In this document: positions 7,385 through 14,775 of the stretch, piece after piece
Position numbering within the stretch: the first letter of the stretch is position 1
Layout: every line of letters starts with the position of its first letter
From: Acidimicrobiia bacterium
GTDB lineage: Bacteria > Actinomycetota > Acidimicrobiia > Acidimicrobiales > Acidimicrobilacustridaceae
Direction: 5' to 3'
Length of the DNA: 18,992 bases
Assembly (NCBI GenBank): GCA_016462055.1
Contig: JAEMTX010000014.1
Coordinates: forward strand, 1-18,992
Notes under the pieces: generated by a model
Database searches by the model: none
The model's input: only the letters and a program-made list of their open reading frames with translations
Told to the model about the DNA's origin: nothing
Translations under genes and position numbers: made by a program

Positions 7385-8221
7385 ATGAGACTCACAAAGC
7401 ACCACGGACTAGGAAACGATTTCGTGATCGCCCTCGAGGAGGTCAATGGCCCCCTGCACGGTGACGCAACATTGGCGCGCTCACTTTGTGATCGTCGTCG
7501 TGGCCTCGGTGCCGACGGTTTCATTATTGGGTCTCGCCCCGAGGCAGGCGCAACCGCTCCGAATGGACGACCGATCGATGTCGTGATGAGACTTTGGAAC
7601 GCCGATGGCAGTCGCGCCGAGATGAGCGGTAACGGCATCCGCTGTCTTGGCCAGGCGCTGGCGATGGCCCGCGACGATCACGAGGCGACCTACGCCGTGC
7701 TCACCGATGGCGGCTTCCGCGAACTTGTTGTTCATGACGATGCTGCTCATCGCCTAGCGACGGTCAGAGTGACGATGGGACTGGTTGGCGCTGGTCCTGC
7801 GATACCCCCTGCGGTGTCGGAACGATTGGATGGCGATCGCCACGCCACGGCCAACCTCGGGAATCCACACATTGTGATTCTCGTCGCCGACCTTTCCTCG
7901 GTCGACCTTGTCGGCACCGGTTCGTGGATCGAATCGCAGTTTGATGCTGGCATCAATGTGGAGTTCATCGCCGTTGGAAGCGAAGCCGATTCGCTTGACC
8001 TCTTGGTATGGGAACGCGGCGCTGGTGTTACCGAAGCATGCGGAACAGGCGCGACCGCGGCCGCGACGCTGGCCCATCAATGGGGGCTCGTCGGGCGTGA
8101 AGTTCGAGTTGTGATGCCGGGCGGTTCGGCCGAGGTCATCGTTGCCTCGGCATCTGATGAGGAACCAGTGCTGATTGGGCCGTCTCAACACATCGCCACC
8201 ATCGAGATCCCGGATGCCTGA
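7385..8221 (+). CDS. dapF: Diaminopimelate epimerase DapF
   Basis: The 278-residue enzyme converts LL-diaminopimelate to the meso form used for peptidoglycan and lysine. The two catalytic cysteines are in place: C87 in SGNGIRCLGQ and C219 in TEACGTGATAA. The early MRLTKHHGLGNDF motif marks the N-terminus and fixes the ATG at 7385. A longer reading from 7262 would overlap miaA by over 100 bases with unrelated residues. There is no strong Shine-Dalgarno, so translation probably depends on coupling to miaA seven bases upstream. The 3' end overlaps hflX by eight bases. dapC, dapD and dapE follow further along. Confidence 0.96.
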   Translation: MRLTKHHGLGNDFVIALEEVNGPLHGDATLARSLCDRRRGLGADGFIIGSRPEAGATAPNGRPIDVVMRLWNADGSRAEMSGNGIRCLGQALAMARDDHEATYAVLTDGGFRELVVHDDAAHRLATVRVTMGLVGAGPAIPPAVSERLDGDRHATANLGNPHIVILVADLSSVDLVGTGSWIESQFDAGINVEFIAVGSEADSLDLLVWERGAGVTEACGTGATAAATLAHQWGLVGREVRVVMPGGSAEVIVASASDEEPVLIGPSQHIATIEIPDA

Positions 8222-9566
8222 ACCCACCTCACCAATCGTCGGTGACCACCGCGGTGGTTTCGGCGCCTTCGCTGGTGAGAGTTCCGGTCTTATCGACCGA
8301 ACCTTCCGTGAACGGATCGTTCTCGTTGGTGTCACATTTCCCGCCGAAGACGAATTCGACACCGAACGTCATCTCGACGAACTCGCTCTGCTGGTTGATA
8401 CTGCCGGCGCGGACAGCATCGCCCGTGTTGTTCAGCGTCGACATTCTCCTGATCCGGCGACCTACCTCGGAAGCGGCAAGGTCGAGGAATTGCGCGAACT
8501 TTGCGAAGCAGTCGATGCCGACACGGTGGTGTTTGATAACGAACTTTCTCCAGCGCAGCAACGCAACCTTGAAAAACTTCTCGGGCGTTCCGCAATCGAT
8601 CGCACAGCTGTCATCCTCGATATCTTCGGACAGAATGCTCACAGCCTCGAAGGCAAGGCGCAGGTCGAACTGGCGCAGATTCGTTACCGACTGCCACGTC
8701 TACGAGGAAAGGGCAATCAACTTTCACGTCAGGGTGGTGGCATTGGCGCTCGTCAGGGCGGCGGCGAAACCCAGCTTGAAGTGGATCGTCGGCGACTTCA
8801 GCGACGCATGCACAAACTCGAAGGCGATCTGCGCGAGATCTCACGGGTGCGTGACACGCAGGCGAAATCCCGACAACGTTCGCGACTGCATCGCGTTGCC
8901 ATCGTTGGCTATACCAACGCTGGCAAATCCACACTGCTGAATCACCTCACCGATGCTGGCGTTCTTGTGGAAGATCGGCTCTTCGCCACACTCGACGCAA
9001 CCACGCGGCGGTTGCAACTGCCCGGTGGTGAAGCGGTGTTGCTCACCGACACGGTTGGATTCATCACGAAGCTCCCGACACAATTAGTGGAAGCGTTTAA
9101 GTCGACACTCGAAGTAGTAGTCGATGCCGATCTCTTAGTGCATGTCATTGACGGTTCCGCTGCTGATCCCGAATCGAACATCGAAGCAGTCGATCGTGTA
9201 CTCAACGAAATCGGTGCAGCAGACGTTCCCCAGATGCTCGTGGTGAACAAGATCGACATCGACCCTGACGGCGCCAAGGAACTTCTGGTCGATCACCCAG
9301 GGTCAGTAGCTATTTCCGCCCGCACTGGGGAAGGGGCGGCCGACATGCTCCGCACACTGGCCGATCGGTTGCGGGGTCTCTCAACGATTACCGAACTTCT
9401 TGTTCCGTTCGATCGAGGAGATCTCTTGGCTGCTCTACACCGTGAGGGCGAGGTGCTCGTTGAGACCGCCACTGAAGATGGAATGCTGGTTCGGGCCCGG
9501 CTCGACGAGGTTTCGGTGAGCCGTCTTCACGAGTACGTCGTGACCGGTCAGACTTTGCGCTCATGA
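8214..9566 (+). CDS. hflX: Ribosome-associated GTPase HflX
   Basis: The 450-residue GTPase of the OBG-HflX family splits or rescues stalled 70S ribosomes under stress. The N-terminal HflX domain (about 35-220) contains the glycine-rich stretch around GKGNQLSRQGGGIGARQGGGE. The G domain follows with G1 GYTNAGKS (232-239), G3 DTVG (279-282), G4 NKID (345-348) and a G5-like ISART. ATG 8214 is chosen because it lies just inside the end of dapF. An upstream in-frame start at 8175 would lengthen the overlap. Its stop overlaps the dapC start as ATGA. In mycobacteria hflX also follows dapF. Confidence 0.95.
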   Translation: MPEPTSPIVGDHRGGFGAFAGESSGLIDRTFRERIVLVGVTFPAEDEFDTERHLDELALLVDTAGADSIARVVQRRHSPDPATYLGSGKVEELRELCEAVDADTVVFDNELSPAQQRNLEKLLGRSAIDRTAVILDIFGQNAHSLEGKAQVELAQIRYRLPRLRGKGNQLSRQGGGIGARQGGGETQLEVDRRRLQRRMHKLEGDLREISRVRDTQAKSRQRSRLHRVAIVGYTNAGKSTLLNHLTDAGVLVEDRLFATLDATTRRLQLPGGEAVLLTDTVGFITKLPTQLVEAFKSTLEVVVDADLLVHVIDGSAADPESNIEAVDRVLNEIGAADVPQMLVVNKIDIDPDGAKELLVDHPGSVAISARTGEGAADMLRTLADRLRGLSTITELLVPFDRGDLLAALHREGEVLVETATEDGMLVRARLDEVSVSRLHEYVVTGQTLRS

Positions 9567-10675
9567 CTGCAGGATTCGTACCGCCTCCCTATCCATACGA
9601 TCATCTCGATGCGTTCAAATCGATCGCGTCTGCTCACGATGGCGGCATGGTTGATCTTTCGATCGGCGACCCGTGTGATCCTCCTCCGGCAGTTGTCATC
9701 GAAGCGCTCGCCACATCGGCAAGCGAGCGCAGTTATCCAGCATCAGTCGGATTCCCTGCCTATCGCGAAGCGGCGATGGGTTGGATGGAGCGCGAGCTCG
9801 GCGTCAGCGTTGGCGCAAAAGAAATTGCCGCGTGCATTGGCAGCAAGGAGTTCGTCGCCGGGCTCCCACATTGGCTTCGCCTGCGCTCTCCCGATCGCGA
9901 CACTGTGTTGTATCCGGCCATCAGCTATCCGTCCTATGCCATGGGGGCGGAACTTGCCGGTGCGCGAGCGGTGCCAGTTCCAGTTACCGCCGACGGCCGA
10001 AGCGATCTCGATGCCATTGATCCTGCCGACGCAGCTCGAGCGTTGTGTTTATGGGTGAACTCACCCGGCAATCCCACCGGACACCTTGATGATCTTGAAG
10101 CCGCAGCGAAATGGGGACGGGCGCACAACGTTCCGGTGATTTCTGACGAGTGTTATGTCGAGTTCACATGGGATGGGCCCGGTCGGACAATTCTCGAACA
10201 CGGTCTCGACGGCGTGTTGGCTGTTCATTCATTGTCGAAGCGTTCGAACCTTGCGGGTGTACGCGCTGGGTTCTACGCCGGCGATGGCGATCTTGTTCAC
10301 TACTTGTCAGAACTGCGAAAGCACGCTGGGTTCATGGTTCCCGGCCCGGTGCAGGCTGCGGCGGTTGCTGCATGGAACGATCAGGCACATGTAGAGGTGC
10401 AGCGAGCGCGTTACATCGAGCGTCTTGAACTCTTCCGCAGGATTCTCGCAGGGATTGGCGTTGATGCTCCTATGCCCGGAGGGGCGTTCTATCTTTGGGC
10501 ACCCGCTCCCGACGGCGACTCGTGGGCCTTGGTCGAGCGTCTTGCTGCCGAAGGTGGTGCCTTGGTGTCAGCGGGGGAGTTCTACGGTCCCGAAGGAAAC
10601 TCGTTCATTCGCGTCGCTCTAGTGCAACCAACAGAGCGCCTTGAACTGGTTGGTCGACGTCTCGGAGTGGTTTGA
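9563..10675 (+). CDS. dapC: N-succinyldiaminopimelate aminotransferase DapC
   Basis: The 370-residue class I/II PLP aminotransferase converts N-succinyl-2-amino-6-ketopimelate to N-succinyl-LL-diaminopimelate. K226 in HSLSKRSNLAGVRAGF is the Schiff-base lysine. N170 (NSPGNPTG), D195 and Y198 (SDECYVEF) are the usual cofactor contacts. IRVALVQP near the end carries the substrate-carboxylate arginine. Its assignment to DapC rather than another aminotransferase rests on overall similarity to actinobacterial DapC and on linkage to dapD, dapE and dapF. It is coupled to hflX by a four-base overlap and is the last gene of the miaB run. Confidence 0.9.
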   Translation: MTAGFVPPPYPYDHLDAFKSIASAHDGGMVDLSIGDPCDPPPAVVIEALATSASERSYPASVGFPAYREAAMGWMERELGVSVGAKEIAACIGSKEFVAGLPHWLRLRSPDRDTVLYPAISYPSYAMGAELAGARAVPVPVTADGRSDLDAIDPADAARALCLWVNSPGNPTGHLDDLEAAAKWGRAHNVPVISDECYVEFTWDGPGRTILEHGLDGVLAVHSLSKRSNLAGVRAGFYAGDGDLVHYLSELRKHAGFMVPGPVQAAAVAAWNDQAHVEVQRARYIERLELFRRILAGIGVDAPMPGGAFYLWAPAPDGDSWALVERLAAEGGALVSAGEFYGPEGNSFIRVALVQPTERLELVGRRLGVV

Positions 10676-10761
10676 GAACACGTGGTCTTAGGTTTGACCC
10701 CATCGGCTTGGCCAACAACGCTGCCGAAAGAATGCCGGTCAAGTCGGAGTGGGTCGGGCGG

Positions 10762-10767
10762 TAGCCT
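10762..10767 (+). promoter_or_regulatory. Candidate -10 box of dapD
   Basis: TAGCCT lies eight bases before the ATG at 10776, and no Shine-Dalgarno is visible. This suggests a near-leaderless start within the 100-bp gap after dapC. No good -35 lies at the right distance. Read-through from dapC is the alternative. Confidence 0.35.
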
Positions 10768-10775
10768 TTCCCCTT

Positions 10776-11600
10776 ATGGCTGATCTTGCTTCGACAATTG
10801 ACGAACTCTGGAACAACCGCGACTCGCTCAGTGCGGCTGACACCGATGCGGTGGCTTCGGTTGGGCAAGCAATTGCTTTGCTCGATTCAGGCGAGGCGCG
10901 GGTTGCTGAGTTGGGGGCCGATGGTGAACCCATCGTTCATCAGTGGCTCAAGCACGCCATTCTTCTGTACTTCCGCCTTTCGCAGATGGCCACGATTGAA
11001 CTGGCACCGTTTGAATACGCCGACAAGATTCCGCTGAAGCGTGACTTTGCGGCCTCGGGCGTACGCGTGGTGCCCGGTGCATCAGCACGCTACGGATCGT
11101 TTCTCGATCGTGGTGTTGTCATGATGCCGAGTTACGTGAACATCGGCGCGCGTGTTGGAGCCAACACCATGGTCGACACGTGGGCCACCGTTGGTAGTTG
11201 TGCGCAGATCGGCGCCAATGTGCATTTGTCTGGTGGCGTCGGAATCGGCGGAGTCCTCGAGCCACCGCAGGCTGCGCCCGTCATCATTGGTGACGACGCA
11301 CTGATCGGAAGTCGTTGCATCGTGGCCGAAGGCGCTCGCGTCGGTAACGGAGCTGTGCTTGGTGCTGGCGCCATTCTCACTGCATCGATTCCGGTCATCG
11401 ATGCCGAGACGGGTGAAGAACTCAGTCGTGGTGTGGTGCCGGCGTGGAGCGTTGCCGTTTCCGCCACTCGACCGCGTACGTTCGCTGGCGGCGAATTCGG
11501 CCTTCCCTGTGTGCTGGTTCTGAAGCGTCTCAACGAAGGCGAACGCCACGACAAAGCCGCACTGAATGATGTCCTTCGCGATCACGGCGCAGCGACCTGA
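10776..11600 (+). CDS. dapD: Tetrahydrodipicolinate N-succinyltransferase DapD (E. coli-type)
   Basis: The 274-residue left-handed beta-helix acyltransferase uses succinyl-CoA to open the succinylase branch of diaminopimelate synthesis. MPSYVNIGARVG (117-128), TMVDTWATVGSCAQIG (131-146) and NVHLSGGVGIGGVLEP (148-163) are near-identical to the E. coli enzyme as I remember it, and the length is the same. This differs from the longer, divergent DapD of mycobacteria and corynebacteria. The ATG at 10776 is chosen because MADLASTIDELW aligns with the family N-terminus. The upstream GTG at 10749 adds nine residues and would remove the candidate promoter. dapE begins two bases after its stop. Confidence 0.95.
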   Translation: MADLASTIDELWNNRDSLSAADTDAVASVGQAIALLDSGEARVAELGADGEPIVHQWLKHAILLYFRLSQMATIELAPFEYADKIPLKRDFAASGVRVVPGASARYGSFLDRGVVMMPSYVNIGARVGANTMVDTWATVGSCAQIGANVHLSGGVGIGGVLEPPQAAPVIIGDDALIGSRCIVAEGARVGNGAVLGAGAILTASIPVIDAETGEELSRGVVPAWSVAVSATRPRTFAGGEFGLPCVLVLKRLNEGERHDKAALNDVLRDHGAAT

Positions 11601-11602
11601 TC

Positions 11603-12679
11603 ATGGCCACGACCGGTCTCACCGATCTCCTGGCCCGCTCGGCCGCGCTTGTCGACATTGCGTCGCCTAGTCGCGCCGAAGGGCCGATCGTCGATCTGAT
11701 CGAGTCCGAACTGCGCGCACAGGCGCATCTTGACGTCACTCGTGTGGGCGACAACCTGGTGGCGCGAACTTTGCTCGGTCGAGCCCAGCGGGTCATCCTC
11801 GCTGGCCATACCGACACCGTGCCCGCTGCCGACAATGCAACGGCTCGAATCGAAGACGGTCGACTTTTTGGAGTTGGCTCGGCCGATATGAAGGGCGGGC
11901 TCGCAGTGATGCTCGAACTCGCGGCCACGCTCACTGAACCAGTGGTCGATCTCACCTACGTGTTCTATGCCCGCGAAGAAATCGCCAGTTCCGAAAGTGG
12001 TCTGGGCGAGTTGTTCGAATCGCGTCCCGAACTTCTGGTCGGCGATATTGCCATTCTGGGTGAGCCCACCGATGCACGCATCGAAGCCGGTTGTCAGGGC
12101 ACTCTGCGCATGCGAGTGCAATTGCAGGGGGTTCGTGCCCACACTGCTCGCCCATGGATGGGACGCAATGCCGTCCATCGCTTGTCAGGCATTCTCGCCG
12201 CGCTGGAAACATACGACGCTCGATCGCCGATCATCGACGGCTGCCAGTTTCGCGAAGCGCTACAGGCGGTTTCGATCGAAGGTGGCGTCTCGGGAAATGT
12301 CGTTCCGGATTCGGCAAGCATCACGGTGAACTTCCGCTTCGCCCCCGATCGTTCAGCGCTCGACGCAGAAACCCATATTCGCGAACTCTTTTCACCATTC
12401 CTCGAAGAAGGCGATGTTGTCGACGTACTCGATGTCGCGAATGCCGCTGCTCCAGGACTTAATCATCCGCTGCTCGCCTCACTCGTTGAACGAAGCGGTT
12501 CAGAGGTTCTTGCCAAGTTGGGCTGGACCGATGTCGCTCGATTCGCGGCCCACGGTGTGCCGGCAGTGAACTTTGGGCCTGGTGACAGCACGATTGCCCA
12601 CACCGCGGGGGAGTACCTCGATCGAGCGCCGCTTGAGCGAGTGCATGCAGTGTTGCTTGGGTTGTTGACGGAAGCCTGA
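11603..12679 (+). CDS. dapE: Succinyl-diaminopimelate desuccinylase DapE
   Basis: The 358-residue M20-family metallohydrolase releases succinate from N-succinyl-LL-diaminopimelate and yields the DapF substrate. Zinc ligands and catalytic residues are recognisable: H69 and D71 in AGHTDTVP, D95 in GSADMKGG, E125/E126 in YAREE, E154 in LGEPTD and H333 in AHTAGEYL. The dimerisation domain spans about 165-280. It starts two bases after dapD, so the pair is surely co-transcribed. A strong symmetric hairpin follows directly. Confidence 0.95.
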   Translation: MATTGLTDLLARSAALVDIASPSRAEGPIVDLIESELRAQAHLDVTRVGDNLVARTLLGRAQRVILAGHTDTVPAADNATARIEDGRLFGVGSADMKGGLAVMLELAATLTEPVVDLTYVFYAREEIASSESGLGELFESRPELLVGDIAILGEPTDARIEAGCQGTLRMRVQLQGVRAHTARPWMGRNAVHRLSGILAALETYDARSPIIDGCQFREALQAVSIEGGVSGNVVPDSASITVNFRFAPDRSALDAETHIRELFSPFLEEGDVVDVLDVANAAAPGLNHPLLASLVERSGSEVLAKLGWTDVARFAAHGVPAVNFGPGDSTIAHTAGEYLDRAPLERVHAVLLGLLTEA

Positions 12680-12684
12680 ACGCG

Positions 12685-12716
12685 AACGTGGCGCATGCTG
12701 ATGCACGCGCCACGTT
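12685..12716. terminator. Bidirectional terminator between dapE and lexA
   Basis: AACGTGGCGC (12685-12694) and GCGCCACGTT (12707-12716) form a perfect 10-bp stem with a 12-nt loop. It sits between the convergent stops of dapE and lexA. TTTAAA follows on the dapE side, so termination should be better in the dapE direction. The short 57-bp gap holds little else. Confidence 0.8.
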
Positions 12717-12736
12717 TAAACCGAGGAGGTTGTGGT

Positions 12737-13369
12737 TCAGAGTTTGCGCATCACGGTGACGACTTTGCCGTACACGGTGATTTCGGAGGAATGAAATTCC
12801 ATTGGTGAGAGCCGTTCGTTTGCCGGAAGCAACGTGACGTTTTCGCCCGAACGTGACCAGGTCTTCACCGTGGCTTCGCCGCCGGGGATGCCGACGACAA
12901 CAATGTCGCCCTTGGACACGTTGGGACCGGCCTTGGCCACGATGTAGTCACCGTCGAAAATTCCTGCATCGATCATTGAATCGCCACGGACACGGAGCAT
13001 GAAGAGCTCGCCGTCACCACACAGATCAGTTGGGACAGGCATGATTTCTTCGACATTTTGTTCGGCCAGAACGTCGGTGCCAGCGGCGACATCGCCGACC
13101 AGTGGCACGTGACGGAACGGCCGACGTTCCCCTGAAGCGCCGGAGTTGGGGTCGTAGCGAACTTCCATGGCCCGGGGCTTGGTTGGGTCGCGGCGCAAAT
13201 ACCCAAGCTCGTTGAGAGTGTTGAGGTGGTTCTGCACGCTGGATGGCGAGGTGAGCCCGACGGCTTTCCCAATTTCACGGACAGACGGGGGATAGCCACG
13301 CTCGTTGAGGTGGGTATCGATCACATCGAGGATCTGTTGCTGGCGGGGAGTGAGACGGTCACTACTCAT
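12737..13369 (-). CDS. lexA: SOS repressor LexA
   Basis: The 210-residue repressor has an N-terminal winged-helix DNA-binding domain (LTPRQQQILDVI to about residue 70) and a C-terminal S24 protease domain. The autocleavage bond is A96-G97 in VGDVAAGT. The catalytic pair is S131 (VRGDSMIDAG) and K169 (GEATVKTW). RecA filaments trigger cleavage. ATG 13369 is preferred over an upstream in-frame ATG at 13573 because GGAG (13376-13379) lies six bases before it. The longer reading would also cross the operators. Boxes A, B and C upstream indicate autoregulation. Confidence 0.98.
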   Translation of the reverse strand: MSSDRLTPRQQQILDVIDTHLNERGYPPSVREIGKAVGLTSPSSVQNHLNTLNELGYLRRDPTKPRAMEVRYDPNSGASGERRPFRHVPLVGDVAAGTDVLAEQNVEEIMPVPTDLCGDGELFMLRVRGDSMIDAGIFDGDYIVAKAGPNVSKGDIVVVGIPGGEATVKTWSRSGENVTLLPANERLSPMEFHSSEITVYGKVVTVMRKL

Positions 13370-13456
13370 TGGGAACTCCGGATCGTTGAGGAGAGGTGGG
13401 GAGAACGGGAGGAACAGAGGCCGCTTGAGTCGCTCAGGCCTTCGAACCTCTGTACG

Positions 13457-13485
13457 ACAGTACCGGCTCGAGGAGGGTAAAGCAA
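13457..13485 (-). promoter_or_regulatory. lexA promoter
   Basis: On the reverse strand TTGCTT (13480-13485) and TACTGT (13457-13462) are spaced by exactly 17 bp. Transcription would start near 13450 and give a leader of about 80 nt. LexA box A (13483-13496) overlaps the -35 by three bases, which suits repression. Confidence 0.65.
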
Positions 13486-13496
13486 ACACCCGTTCG
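13483..13496 (-). promoter_or_regulatory. LexA box A (lexA-proximal)
   Basis: Read on the reverse strand this is CGAACGGGTGTTTG, a full match to CGAACRNRYGTTYG. It overlaps the -35 of lexA. Its centre lies 29 bp from that of box B. Confidence 0.85.
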
Positions 13497-13504
13497 ATTA
13501 GGTC

Positions 13505-13534
13505 TTGACATCGAACGGGTGTTCGTGTTTGTAT
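13505..13534 (+). promoter_or_regulatory. Promoter of the LysM gene
   Basis: A perfect -35 hexamer TTGACA lies at 13505-13510. The best -10 is TTGTAT (13529-13534, 18-bp spacer), which is only a partial match. LexA box B fills the spacer, the same design as at recA. Transcription would start near 13541, with box C directly downstream. Confidence 0.55.
13512..13525 (+). promoter_or_regulatory. LexA box B (within the LysM promoter)
   Basis: CGAACGGGTGTTCG matches the SOS consensus at every position and is almost perfectly palindromic. It begins one base after the -35 of the LysM gene. Confidence 0.9.
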
Positions 13535-13543
13535 TGCTTTGTG

Positions 13544-13557
13544 CGAACGGGCGTTCG
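13544..13557 (+). promoter_or_regulatory. LexA box C (start of the LysM transcript)
   Basis: CGAACGGGCGTTCG matches the SOS consensus at every position. Its centre lies 32 bp from box B, about three helical turns. It lies at the predicted start of transcription, so the LysM gene appears doubly repressed. Confidence 0.9.
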
Positions 13558-13638
13558 ATCCGTTCTCCAACATCCCAGTCCCCCCTTTGTCCTTTCGTCG
13601 TCCTTTCGACTGTCACACCCCTCGTGGAGACTTCCCTC

Positions 13639-14199
13639 ATGGCTGCAATCCTGAATCCCACCGCCCTATCCGCCCCTACCGACCCGGCTCACTTCATTGT
13701 GCCCGAGTCCCTTTTCGAGGGCTCGAGTTTCGAAGGATCGAGCTCGCTGGCGCCCTGGAATCGTGACCTCGAACCACGTCGTCCGGTCCGTCACCTTCAG
13801 GTGGTCGCAGACCCATCCCCAGCAGCCGCTAGAGCTCGTCGGAGCCCGATGCGTGTCCTGATCGCTGGTTTGGGTCTCGCTGTGCTGGTGGCCTTCGCGG
13901 CAATCGGTGTCCTTCCCTTCCTCGGTGCCGATGCTGCTGCTTCAACGCCGGCCTCGTCCGCCGACTCGACGAGCCCAGCCGGTGCCGACGCCCAACGCGC
14001 GTCAGCACCGGTTGCGGCCCCGTCGGTTGCTGCTCCCGCCGAGATCGTCGTGCAATCGGGCGATTCTCTCTGGAGCGTCGCTCGCCGCTTACAGCCGCGT
14101 GGCGATCTTCGTCCCCTCGTCGATCGTCTGATCGAGCGCGTCGGTGCCACCAGCGTTACTCGCGGGCAACACATCAACGTGAGTGGTCTTCTCGACTGA
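13639..14199 (+). CDS. SOS-controlled LysM membrane protein, probable cell-division suppressor (YneA/DivS/Rv2719c-like)
   Basis: The 186-residue protein has three parts. First comes a polar N-terminal tail of about 71 residues containing the tandem repeat FEGSSFEGSS (26-35). A single membrane helix follows (about 72-95, MRVLIAGLGLAVLVAFAAIG). Then an Ala/Pro/Ser-rich linker leads to a C-terminal LysM domain (about 134-183, IVVQSGDSLWSVARRL). LysM binds peptidoglycan, so the C-terminus should face the wall. Position (divergent from lexA, followed by nrdR), LexA boxes and LysM match Rv2719c and, by analogy, YneA and DivS, which block division during SOS. No hydrolase domain is seen. ATG 13639 has GGAG (13626-13629) nine bases upstream. 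A GTG at 13519 is rejected because it lies inside box B. The function is inferred. Confidence 0.8.
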   Translation: MAAILNPTALSAPTDPAHFIVPESLFEGSSFEGSSSLAPWNRDLEPRRPVRHLQVVADPSPAAARARRSPMRVLIAGLGLAVLVAFAAIGVLPFLGADAAASTPASSADSTSPAGADAQRASAPVAAPSVAAPAEIVVQSGDSLWSVARRLQPRGDLRPLVDRLIERVGATSVTRGQHINVSGLLD

Positions 14200-14274
14200 G
14201 AATTTATGGGTGTCATCGCACTTCTCTTGGTGCGTGAGAAGCGTCTGAATCAGATGTGACACTCAAAATCTCAG
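14196..14274. repeat. Nested inverted repeat between the LysM gene and nrdR
   Basis: Three arms pair in order. CTGAGA (14196-14201) pairs with TCTCAG (14269-14274) and is extended by TTT/AAA. GTGTCA (14210-14215) pairs with TGACAC (14257-14262). CTTCTC (14221-14226) pairs with GAGAAG (14236-14241). The structure begins on the LysM stop codon and ends ten bases before the nrdR -10. It may terminate the LysM transcript or serve as a binding region. No T-tract is present. Confidence 0.45.
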
Positions 14275-14283
14275 TATTCGCAG

Positions 14284-14289
14284 TAGTTT
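14284..14289 (+). promoter_or_regulatory. Leaderless -10 box of nrdR
   Basis: TAGTTT, then six bases, then the GTG start at 14296. This is the same spacing as at miaB. No Shine-Dalgarno lies upstream of the GTG. Confidence 0.55.
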
Positions 14290-14295
14290 TGAAGC

Positions 14296-14775
14296 GTGCG
14301 TTGTCCCACATGTGCTCATTTCGATGACAAAGTCGTCGATTCACGTCAGTCAGATGACGGCGAAGCCGTTCGTCGACGGCGTGAGTGTCTGGCCTGTGGG
14401 GCACGGTTCACAACCTTCGAACGTCTTGAACTTGTGCCGATGGTTGTGGTGAAACGATCAGGCGATCGCGTGCCATTCGAGCAAAACAAGATCAATGAAG
14501 GCATTGCCGCGGCAGCTAAGGGCCGACCAATCGAAGAAGAAACGATTCTTCTGACTGCTGCTGCGATAGCAGAAGAGTTGCGGTTAGTGGGTCCTGAAGT
14601 CACCAGCGAGCAAGTGGGCTTCGCCGTGCTCGAACATCTTCGAGATCTTGACCATGTTGCCTACATGCGCTTTGTCAGTGTGTACAAAGGTTTCGACGAC
14701 GCCGCTGATTTTCAAAGAGAAATCACACTGCTTACGAAAGCCACAGAACCGAAGCGTCACGATTCGCGCGCGTAA
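14296..14775 (+). CDS. nrdR: Transcriptional repressor NrdR
   Basis: The 159-residue repressor of ribonucleotide reductase genes has an N-terminal zinc ribbon with ligands C3, C6, C31 and C34 (RCPTC and CLACGARF). An ATP-cone domain (about 49-139, VVVKRSGDRVPFEQNKI) senses ATP/dATP. It binds paired NrdR boxes, and two likely ones precede nrdJ 1.1 kb downstream. The GTG start is fixed by the zinc ribbon, which begins at residue 2. Streptomyces has nrdR directly upstream of nrdJ, but here a reverse-strand reductase gene separates them. Its last 19 bases overlap the 3' end of that gene. Confidence 0.97.
   Translation: MRCPTCAHFDDKVVDSRQSDDGEAVRRRRECLACGARFTTFERLELVPMVVVKRSGDRVPFEQNKINEGIAAAAKGRPIEEETILLTAAAIAEELRLVGPEVTSEQVGFAVLEHLRDLDHVAYMRFVSVYKGFDDAADFQREITLLTKATEPKRHDSRA

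Noticed and set aside
10694..10742. TTGACC/GGTCAA repeat and a possible -35 in the dapC-dapD gap
   Set aside because: No -10 lies at the right distance, the stem is only six bases with a long loop, and no termination signal follows.
13370..13573. A 68-residue N-terminal extension of LexA
   Set aside because: It runs through the promoter and box C. The family N-terminus and a Shine-Dalgarno fix the start at 13369.
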